Source: Tachypleus tridentatus (taxonomy: Eukaryota > Arthropoda > Merostomata > Xiphosura > Limulidae). Taken from it: a DNA stretch of 64,000 nt. Below, in pieces: positions 11,601 through 23,600 of this stretch (position 1 is the first letter of the stretch; every line of letters begins with the position of its first letter). The notes beneath the pieces are model-generated. The model did no database searches. It saw nothing but the letters and a program-made list of their open reading frames with translations, and was not told the origin of the DNA. The stretch is from positions 26,614,034-26,678,033 of the forward strand of contig NC_134829.1 of assembly GCF_004210375.1 (NCBI RefSeq). The letters run 5' to 3'. The position numbers and the translations under genes are program-made.

Positions 11601-14600
11601 GACACACGAGACGCAAGTGAACAAATTACTACTACAAATGAAAAAAGCCAACACAGTTTCACAAACACTTTATTCCTACCTACGTAAAACCGACTCACGC
11701 ACACCGCAAATATACGGCATCCCCAAACCTCATAAACCAGATTGTCCATTACGACCAATAATGTCCAATATAGAAGTCGTGGCTGTTGTTACATTGTGTC
11801 TTATAAATAATGCTGGTGTTGTGTTTGACAGTGTAGTTTTTACATAGTGTGGACTTTAGTTTTGTACCTGGTTTTTGAATAAATTTGGTGTTTACTGGAA
11901 TGTTGCGTTTTGTTATAAGTTTTCTCCAAATGTTGGTTACTTTTTGGCAATATCGGGAATATATGATATGCAGCAATGTAAAGTTTTGTAGTTTGTTGTT
12001 TCTTGAGATTTATTATTGTTTGTTGTTGACTGTGTTGTTGGTCTAGGGTGTGTGTGTAATTTTTTTAACTGTTTTGGAGGAAATTTGTTGGTGTTCAAGT
12101 GTTGTTTTATTTTGTTGATTTCATCGTTAATTTTATTGGGTGAACATAGTTTTGTGGCTGTGTTTATTTCGTTTCTTAATATGTTAAGTTGTGGCTTTGT
12201 TTCATATGCTGAATCCCAGGGAATGGATAATCCAGTATAAGTGATTTTCCTGCGGATTTTTCTTTTGAATTGTGTATCGATTCTTGCGATCTTGAGAAAT
12301 ACTATTTCTGAAATAGTTCCAACTGGATGACAACTATGTTGTCAAATTAGACTTTGTAATTTGAATAAAACATCAAAGCAGGTGTGAAATGTAATTGCAT
12401 CATGTTTCTTTTATTCAAAAATAATAATGTTCAGAGAAATAAAGCAAATATGAAATTATCATTCAATCTGTATACCTGATGAGTGTTTGTTATTCTGACA
12501 AATAAAAACTTACACTTAGATTTTGGGGGAAGTGTATGTAATGAGCTACATGCAGTTACCATGCCCTGCATTGCAAACCCATAAGCTAATGTCTAGATTT
12601 TCACAATATAGTGATCAAGAGTAAATTATATGTTCTCTGTTGTTAAGCTAAAAACTACGTGGTGAGTTATCTATGCTCTGCCTGGTGATTACCAAAACAA
12701 GATTTTGGGAAAACATTGGGACAGTGGTTTATATACATTAAAAGAAATTTAATCGTATTTATTAGTAAAGAGAAAGTTTTATAAGGGAAATTGACAAGTC
12801 TTCATTGTACTTTGCAACATTTTAAAATAAAAACAATATTTTAAGCCCTCCAATGGTTCAGGAGCAAGTCTGAAAGCTTATAACACTAAAATTTGGATTT
12901 TGATACCAGTGATTAGTATAGCATAGATAACACATTGTGTAGGTTTATGTTTAACAAACAAACAAACAATATTCTTAAAATAATTTTTAAACTTGTTAAT
13001 TTTATTAATTTGCTTGACTACTGTTACCAAGTTATAGAATTGTTGTATTAAAATTAAAAACATTTTATACCTTAATTTACAAAGCTTAAACATGGATTGA
13101 ATATTTTTCTAGTATATAAAACTTTTAACAAAATTTTCATAATAAATGTTTTATATTCTGGATGCAATATGGTTGTGATTGAAGGAAGCTTTCTGTAGAC
13201 CTGCTGTTTTATGCTATAATTGAAGTTTCAGGGTATTGAAACCTGCACACTTTAAATCACTTCAAAGGGGTTACATATGACATGTCAAATCCTGCAATCT
13301 CTCTCTTTTTTTGTATCTTTTTCATACCCCTCCATGGCACTCTAAAATTAGAATATTGCACCCAGACCCTAACCACTTATTACATAAAGCTTTAATATCT
13401 ATTTTTCATCATTTGAAAGGGGATAGACTTTTACAAGTCTTCATCCAAGAATTCATGGATTGCAAGCTAATGCTGCAAAAACATGCTCATTTTGTAACTG
13501 TAGGCACACTACACAAGTGATGATCAAATTCCACAATTCAGTTAGACAAGAACAACTCAAAAGGTGGTGGCAGGCATCACTGACTGATGGTCATCCATCT
13601 ATTCTAACAGTTTAGAAATAGGAACAGTAAGTAAGGTTTGTGCCTTTTCTTGTAATTGTTGTAGATATGAAGAAAGTGACCAGGAGTTCCTAAACTTGAA
13701 AAAACCAAGTGAATTATTCTTGGCAGAGTTCAGTAGTGGTATTCCAGGGGATCTCATTCCATTCCTGAGGATTTTCACCATCCATAAAGAATGGAAAATC
13801 AAGAAAGCCACAGATAAATACCATACTATTTTAAAAGACAAATTTCTGGAGCACAAGGGCTCATATAAATCAAGTAGGGTGTTGAAAACCATAAAAATAC
13901 TAACTGTACATAAAGTGTTATATAGGTTAGTTTGAGAGATTAGTATTTAATTTTACTTATAAACATACTCTCTTTTTTAACTTGCAGCTACCTCCCATAA
14001 GGAACATGATTAACACAAATACTTAAAAAATCTCTTTTTAGAAATTTACCACATCAGAACAGTATCTAGATTTATTTAGTTACTCAATTTACAATAGTTA
14101 ATTCTTTGCATCCTTTCATTTCAGAATGTGCTTTTTTGGACTTTGGAATCAAAACCTCATTATTTTGGATGTCTATATGCAGTAAAACATCAAACACAAT
14201 CAGTTCCTTCCACATATTCTTCAATCTCCACTCTCAACCATTTCTGTAATAAAAGTTAACAATTAAGTCTAAAATAACACTGATCACAGCAGGTTCCTTA
14301 ACCAGTTGGTAAAGAAAACTATCCTAAAGAAGTTTATGAAACTTCCTTCTTCATAATTCAACAAATGCTTCTCAACCTATATTCCTGAAATTAAAATTTC
14401 ACATAGTTTTAACATCATTGTTTAGTTTAATTGTTTATCTCATTGTTGAGTTTTTCATCAATTGCAAGAAGCTCATCTGACAGTCTCTAACAAGTTTCAA
14501 CTAAAAGCCTTCTAAACCTCATAACCATCAACAGAAACCCATAAGGATTCAACTCATTGATATAAGCTTTAATATCTTCACCTTGAACAGGATACAACTC

Positions 14601-17600
14601 ACATTACATAGAGCTATTCCTTTCCTTTAACCTAGCACCAAATCCAAAATAAACAACATACAACTCTTATTAAATTCCTGTCATAAAATCTATCATCATT
14701 CAAAAAGTTTCAGTTATTTGCAATACTTCAAATTCATATATTCCAACTAATGCTCTAAAGTTCTCCATTTCATTTGTTATACTCTTAACATTAAAATAAC
14801 ACTTTAGCTTTTATTTAAAACTATTTTGAATTTTGCTCATACATTCTAATTTTTTACATCTTATTTTTCCTTCATTATTCTAGCCTAGTTTAAAGTTGAT
14901 GTTACAGTTTAATTAAAAACCCTTGTAAACAAGCTAACCCTTATCCTACTCAAATATAAATCACCTGTTTTAAAAAGTTCCCTTTTCTCGCTAAACTCAT
15001 AAAACCAGCAAATCTGCTCCTCCTTACATATTAACTTAAGCCTCGTGACTTATAACTTCATCCTCACACTTAAAGTTTAGGCTGCATCTCTGGCAGAAGT
15101 AAATCATTACAGCCCTTTTCTCTGAATGCCTTTGTTAATATCCTGGAAGTTGTAAGTAACAATCAGCTCCTCTGATCTTTTCTTACTTACATCTTTTGTC
15201 TCTATCCACACTACAAAGATTGCATCATTACTAGCACTTTGCTATAACACTTGCTTTCTCAGTTATATCATTCATTCGTGCCCCCGAATAGCACAATCTC
15301 ATTACTTCCTCCTTACTAGCCACAATGTCCTATTCATGTACTGCACTAAAGAATCATTTATAACAATAAAACTCACCGTTTTTTCACTTCTATCACTACC
15401 TGCTCCTTATATATCTTTCCTACTAACGTTCATTATGCACACAAGCTAAAGGCTGGAATATCTTACTTAGTAGCCTTTATATTATTATTTTTAACTACCA
15501 TTATTAAGAGTAACCACTGTATTCTTTTCATGTAAAATTATTTTAACTTCTTTAAGCCTTTTGCCATTTCCAAGTTTACTCTTCTCCTTATTTTTGGACT
15601 CAATCCAATGTATGACAGACTTCAGTTTTACCTCCGACCTACAATGAATATAAATACTTCACTTCAAGCTTTCTGAAATGTCCATGCCAGTCCCACGTTA
15701 CCACATAATGTCCACTCTTGGCAGCTATTTCACCTTACAAATTGTTAGCGGTTATAATTAAGTATAAAGACTTGAAGAAAATACTGTATAGTTTAATATT
15801 AAATTTATATATACTATGTTATTACTACTTTATCTTTTCACTGAAGTGATTAGGGTTACCTTTAAGTTTAAATAAAATGTGACAAATAACTAATCTTTAT
15901 ATTATGTTTATGTAACAATGCAATCGGTTTGGGTTGTTTTAGAACTTACGAATAATTTCAATACACTTAAAATTAGTTGAATTATAACAATTGTCACTTT
16001 ACACTCGACAAGCCAAAGCGTATAATATAAAAGTATTAAACTGTAGGTAAATTTAACACCAAAATTCCCCATTATCAGTGTTAACCAATACCTATTAGTT
16101 ATACCATTCATTACCAACGTCAGTACTGATGGTAAGATATGTATATATAATGTAGTGATATGCCATGTTCCTAATCCTAGTTACATGCAATTAAATGCTA
16201 ATTTAAATAATTTACTAATATATTAAATTCTCAGCATATTTGAAATAAGTATAAAAACAGCCATTTAAACGTTTAAGTTAAAACACATTTTGAAGTCTTA
16301 ATTATCTGATAAAATAGAAAACTATTAGTACTTACGTATTATCAGGGGGCCATTAAAACCACTTGAATGTATAAGAAAGTTAAAACATATTAATACCATA
16401 TTAAATGTATACGGTTTATTTAGATTAATTTATGTTTTGTTGTTTCCTTTTCACAGCACAATAGAATTCTTTCCCCAAAGTACACCTTCATCTTGCGACC
16501 ATTTTTTTGCATACATGTTCAACAAGGAGAATTCCTTTGCCTTGCTTCTTTTCAATTTCGCTCAAAGGTACAGGAGGGCTATCTGTGCTAGCCGTTTCTA
16601 ATTTAGCAGTGCAAGACTAGAGGGAAGGCAGCTAGTCATCACCACCCACTGCCAACTCTAGGAATAGTGGAATTGACCGTCACATTATAACGCCTCCACG
16701 GCTGAAATGGCGAGAATGTCTGGTGCGACCGGGATTCGAACCCGCGACCCTCGGATTACGAGTCGAACGGCCCCATGCTGGGCCTCCTTTGCCTTGCATA
16801 AAACAAAACAAAAAAAAAACCGCATCTCTTTCACTTTTAGATAGATCCCAAATTTATCATCATCTTTGGGGCGAAGATAAAACGTGGCTTAACTAGAAAA
16901 TTAAAAAAAAAATACGTTAAATTTAAGTCACATTACATGTATATTAAGTCTGATAAAAAAATTAACAAATTAATGCCCTCCCCCGTTAATGTGTAAGTAC
17001 CAAACTATTTTACACTCTATCATGCTACTAAAACGAAAAGTCTAACGATGAATTAAGTTTAATGTCGTAATTATATTGGCTATACTTCTAGTAATAAAAC
17101 CCAAAGGTGTCCAATCCCAATTAAACGTATTAAAATACATCAAATTAGTAATTATTTTAGCTTCCAGAAATACGCTGTAACACGTAATTTCAATTTGTAT
17201 TAACATCTTCTATCACTTACAATACCTCCAACTCTCGCGATAAAAATAAGAGGCAATGCCTTTCACTCCAGTTGTTTTAAGGCTTACCTTCAAAAAGACG
17301 ATTTGCGTGGCTTATCTTAGGTTTAGCATAAGGGTGGGCAACTCCATGGCTAATGTGGCCAGTGGATAGCATAATTGTGGCCAGCTCGAGTTTAGGAATC
17401 AACTTTTCCATCATTTATTTTTATAGCAAATTTGTTAATCAGCAACTGCACTGCCTCACGTCATTGCTAGTGTCGCGCGCTTCATTGCTGCCACAGACTC
17501 CACCTATTTTGTAACGTCAGTTTGGTTTAGATGTTTGTTATCAAGTGTGCATTGTTTTGCATGCGCTTGCAAACATATTTTTATTGTCCAACTTTCAAGT

Positions 17601-20600
17601 GTTTAAATATATTTTGTTTTTAATCCCATAATGTGGATAAATAGATAATTCGAAAACGAAAGAATCCAGATGATGGTGAACACACAGAAAATAAAGACAA
17701 TTTAATTGATTTTGGCATTACTGACGAAAAGAAAATGGTGCATGACTGGAAAAAAAAGTGAAACAAGAATTTAATGAAAGTTGGGAGTTGTAATTTGTAG
17801 TGATTAAAGCAAATAATAAGCCAGTGTGTCTTTTGTGTAACAAAGTTTTTAGGAATAATAAAGTATACAACCTTAAGCAACACTTTAACAATTTTCACAA
17901 CAAATTTGATGTAAAATTTCCTGTTGATAGCAAATATCGTATGAATGAAATTAGTTGTCTGAAAGCACAACTTTATGAACAAAAGGGAGGCCTAAAGCGA
18001 TTTTTATAATCGAAGGAACTAGTTACGTTAGATAAATATAAAGTAGCTTCGATTTTAGCTAATGCTGAACTAGTAAAAGAAACATTGATTGTGGTCATTG
18101 AAACCCTGTTGGAGAATTATGATTCAAAAATAAAAGATGATATTCTTCAAAAGGTAAATAATTTACAGTTAAGTCGAAGAACAATTGTCCACAGAATGCT
18201 AGAGTTAACGAAAGACATAAAAAAATCAGTTGCTTGACCAACTAAAACACTGTATTTTTCTTTAGCACTAGATGAGTCAACAGATGTTAGTGACACTGCA
18301 CAGTTGATATTTTGGGTTTGATATGTAACTTCAGATCTTCAAGTGAGGGAAGAAATACTTGGCCTTTGTGGATTACGAGATCGAGCATGTGGAAAAACAT
18401 CTTTGAAAAATTTCTTGAAATGTCAAAAAAATTCAATCTGGATTTTGAAAACTTTGTTTCTGTCACAACAGACGGTGCTCCCGCCATGACTGGAGCGAAA
18501 TTAGGATTGTTTTTCTTTTGAAGCAGCATTTAATTGAAAATAATGTAAAGTCCACACTGCCATCTTTCCTTTGAATTTTGCATCAGTTAAATTTATGTGC
18601 TCAGATGTCTAAAAGTGGTAAATTGAAAACTTTGATGGACATCGTTGTAAAAATTGTGAATTATATTAAAAGTGCAAGCTCTCTCATCCATCGATAGTTT
18701 GTTGAGTCTTCGAAGAAAAGCAGTGACTGTACTTTTGATGATCTTACTGATTTTGCAAATGTAAGATGGTTAAGTGGAGGAAAAGTCTTGGAACGATTTA
18801 CTTCTTTATTTTGTCAAATAAAAGAGTATCTTGTTGAAAAAGGTAAGACTGAAAATTTTCCTGAAATTGAAACTTTGTCATGACAGTGTGATTTGTACTT
18901 TCTGTGCAACATGATGGTTCACTTGAATAATTTGAATACGAAGTTTCAGGGAAGAAGTAAAATAATAAACGAGCAATCATAGTATATTCATGAGTTTTAA
19001 TTAAAGCTAAACCTCCTTGCAGAACAATTACAAAAGAATGATTTGACACATTTTGCAGTGTTGAATAGTTTTCTAGAAAATAATAAAAACTATAATTTCG
19101 CTGACGCTAAAGATGATCCCTATGTGAACTGGAACAAAAATCTATCTTAAAAATTTGAATCACGTTTCTCGGAAGTTAAAAAATTGAAATTGATATTTGA
19201 ATTTTTGCATGACCCACTTCAATTTGATTTAGGAAATCTCATTAAGAAAATTACATCATATTTGTCGCTGGATAAGTGTGGATTTGAAGACGAGATGTTT
19301 ACCCTGCAAAGTGTTGAGCACATAAAAGTAAACAAAAATGTTCTATCAGAGAGATGTGGCTCACTATTCTGATAAATGAGAGTTTTCCAAATTTAAAAAT
19401 AGCAATTTTAAAATTATTTGCCATGTTTAAATCCACATGAGTGTGTAAGTCAACATTTTGTACGCTAGATTTTCTCAAGTCTATATATAGATCTCGGCTT
19501 ACTGACGTGAATTTAGAGGCAGAGCTGAGATGCTCATTGAGCGAAGATATCAAGCCAAATTTCACGAAATTTGTTGATGAAAACCCCATTAATTTTCACA
19601 TTAAAGGTTAGTTGAAATGCAAATATTTTGATTAAACTAACATCTTTCAAATTTTTTGAACAGTATGGCCAACGTTGTTTTCATTAGCTACAGCTGTTGC
19701 AATTATGAAAAATAAGTTGCCCACCCCTGGTCTAGCACGTGCCAAGTGAACGGGCCAGTTTGTTTTGTTTTTTGTTTGTTTGTTTCGGAATTTCGCACAA
19801 AGCTACTCGAGGGCTATCTGTGCTAGCCGTCCCTAATTTAGCAGTGTAAGACTAGAGGAAAGGCAGCTAGTCATCACCACCCACCGCCAACTCTTGGGCT
19901 ACTCTTTTACCAACGAATAGTGGGATTGACCGTCACATTATAACGCCCCCACAGCTGAAAGGGCAAGCATGTTTGGCGCGACGGGGATGCGAACCCGCGA
20001 CCCTCAGATTACGAGTCGCACGCCTTAACACGCTTGGCCATGCCGGGCCTGGACGGGCCAGAAAGTCATGATTATGGGTGTGTTCTCTAATTGCTCAGGA
20101 GCGAAAATACGATGATTATAAGCTTGTAATATGTAAGCTATTCTTTGACCAAATCAGTTATCAAAACCCTTTTTCAAACATTTTACAATATGTTCAAATT
20201 ATTAGTATTACAAAAAAATTAATAAAACAAACACGATAAATCAGAAATTACAAAAACAATACCTCAGTTTCGCTTAATATACGCGAATGTTAGATACTCC
20301 TCACAGACTCCTATTGAAGGGGTTTCTATCACGTGAATAATATCGCTTTAGACATTGTGAAGTAAACCTTTTCTGCTACTGAATTTAAGTTGAAACTCTA
20401 CTGGTCTTTCAAGAGGTTAATTTTTAAAGCTGTACCATTTGCATTTTTAAAAATCAAATTACACAGTTGAATTGAATAGTAGTTTTTAGCCCTTTATTGA
20501 TGTATGTTCAGTGTACTTGGATAAATTCATAACCGTTTTGTGATGGTTATTTTATCGCTCGCGTAACCTTCAGCTCACCTTTTGTTTGATGCTGGAGACA

Positions 20601-23600
20601 ACCATGTGATAGTTAAATTTTGAGATGAACCATTTATCTTTTACACGAATTACATACTAATATTGTACACTGTTGCTTTGTTCAAGAACACCTACAGTAG
20701 TTCTGTATAGTTCAATTTCCTGATCTTCAGTATACATATATTGTGTTCTGATCCACCAGACACTGTGCGAGATTTCACAGACGCTGTTCTGGCTGCAAAA
20801 GAAGAAGCAGAGAAGGAAGGAAAAAGTAGTGCTGAATACTTGAAGGATGGAAACCTAATCCAAGTCATCTCTGATCTTTTTGCAGGTAAGAGTAGACAAT
20901 GATGATTCCTATTGAAACCTACAGCTAATGTATAAAGTTTGGACGCAGTTTTTTTTTACTTATTGTGGGGGACAGGTCCCCCTCTTACCCTCTACAGTCT
21001 GATGTTCCTGGACAATGCGTAAATAAGAAAGGTGTCTGTAAACAAGATAGCTGATTATAGTAGTCTTTCGTGGCACTGTTGTTATTGTAAGAAATAAATT
21101 ACACGAAAAATTTGTGTAAAAATACTCAATAAACAACCTACAGGTAGCATTGGTTTTATAAGAGACAAATATATATGTATATATATATATATGAACAAAA
21201 ACATATATGTTAAAATGTTAGTATGATACTCCGTTTAGCGTGTTTTAGGGATATCCAAAGAATATTTGCAATTACTGTGCAATTTTTGTGTAATAATAAA
21301 ACATAAACATACATTTATGGAAAGATGTTTATCATCACACATAATAGTATATTGGTTTTACCAATTTTTTGCTTAAAATAAGTTCAAAACAAGCACCAAA
21401 GAAGAACTTTTGGGTTAATGAAGTTTCAATTGGACGAAGACTTTTTTTATATACTTTTATTCGTTTTATATTCAGCTGGAACAGACACTTCTCAGTTGAC
21501 GTTGCGTTGGATGATCCTGTTACTAGGCAACTATCCGAATATCCAGAAACAAATGTACGAAGAAATTGAGAGTGCTTTAGGTAAGATAACACGAACAGTT
21601 TTATTCTGATAAAAATAATTCAGTTTATTGTTTATTTTTGTTTTTAAATTTTGCGCAAAGCTACACGAGGGCTATATTCACTAGCCGTCCCTGATTTAAC
21701 AGTGTAAGACTAGAGGAAAGGCAGTTAGTCATCACCACCTACAGCCAACTCTTGGCCTACGCTTTTACCAACGAATAATAGGATTGACCGTCACATTATA
21801 ACGCTCCCACGGTTGAAAGAGCAAGCATGTTTGGTGCGACGGGGATTCGAACCTGCGACCCTCGGATTACGTGTTGAATGCCTTAACCCACCTGGCTATG
21901 CCGGGCCAATTCAGTTTCTAAATAGGTTTGTTCAAGAGCGTCATTTCACAAAAATTTGGAAACGCAAAAGAAGCGGACCTTGCGCAGACCAACAGTTCAC
22001 TGGGTGACTAATGTGTGATGTAATTTACACACGTTTGTTAATCTGCTCTGTATCCAAACTCCCATCTTTAGCCCTCTCGAAAGCTGAAAGCAGCTGTTTC
22101 TGTCGGTCTCTCTAAATGATGGCCCTGGATTTTTTGACCAGTACTTGTCTGTTAAGCAAGTTATTTCCAAATTTTATTAATAAACATCTACACTTTACCA
22201 CTCATCAGGTAGAGCCTGTTTATTGTTAAGCACAAAACTATCCTAATGGATATCTGTGCTCTGCCAATTGCATATGCCGAAACCCTATTTTTAGCTTATA
22301 TACTCTCAGGCTTACTGTGGATTCACTTAGTAAACAGGATGAGAAATATAAGACCTTTTTATATACTCACAAATATCTTACGTGAAAAGTTAATAGATTC
22401 AGTGTTTATACAGTTTCATAAGAAACCTCAAAACATATTGCTTTTCTTCTATCTTGAAGCTTTGGAAGCCCCTCCCCAAAAAAAAATCAAGTTTGATCAA
22501 AAATAATTTAAATGCTTATAGTGAGGATACTCGTATAGAAACATTAAGTGGATATAGCAGTTAACTATATCACTGATTTGTTGCTATTGATATCACTATA
22601 ATGTATGTAAATGAACTGTGTATATCCTAGATATCAATAAAACGATATACAGTATTGTGGAATTTTTCTTGCTTAGCACCCCGCTACTACAGCGGTAAAT
22701 CTACGGATTTATAACGCTAAAATCATTGGTTCGATTCCCATCGGTGGGCTCAGCAGATAGCCCGATGTGGCTTTGCTGTGAGAAAACACACACACACACA
22801 TTATCTTATTTAAGATCATCTATTTCTCGTGAAGCAACTAGTAACAAGTGTTTCAAGAATTGTAAGGATAAGCGTGATTGATTTTAGTTCTAACAACTAA
22901 AAAATAATACTGAGTAAATGTTATATATTTCATAACTTACGATCGTCACGTTTTTAATGAATTATTTTACTTAAAATGTATCGTGGACTGCCAAGTAATA
23001 TTTAAATGATGAATTCAAAAGAGCCACGTTAACTTCAGTAAAATTTAGCAGATATTATATTTTGATTTTACTGTTAAGGCATTAGCTGTCTATTGGTACT
23101 TGGCCTGGCATGGCCAGGTGGCCTCGTAATCCGAGGGTCGCAGGTTCGAATCCCCATCACACTAAATATGCTCGCCCTTTCTGCCGTGGGGGCGTTATAA
23201 TGTTACAGTCAATCCCACTATTCGTTGGTGGGTGGGGGTGATTAGCTGCCTTGCCCCTAGCCCTACACATCTAAATTAGGGAGGGCTAGCGCAGATAGCC
23301 CTTGTGTAGTTTTGCGTGAAATTCGAAATAAACCAAACTATTGGTACTCATAGTTCCAAACATTAAGGCTGTATGCTAATGAACCTGTAGTAGCAACTGT
23401 TCAAGGAGTGGTATGAGACACATGTATCGTAGGCCTAATAGGTGGCAATTCGACATTTATTTTCAGGTGATTCGTTTTTTAATTTATTAAAAATTTAGTA
23501 TTTACAATAAAATGTATTAATATCTGTTTAATTTCACTATAAAAGGAGTGTTTAATGTAATTATACAAGAACACAAATTTAAAATTGTGAAAATTAAAAG

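Noticed and set aside
13874-13935. P450 exon extended to the end of its open frame
   Set aside because: Residues after the GT donor at 13874 do not fit the family, while splicing at the donor restores the conserved RDFTDA continuation.
17800-19600. Domesticated ZBED-like host gene
   Set aside because: Many stops and frameshifts, plus intact transposon ends and target duplication, show an ordinary dead transposon.
21813-22007. 64-codon frame
   Set aside because: It begins in the tRNA-like head of a SINE-A copy.
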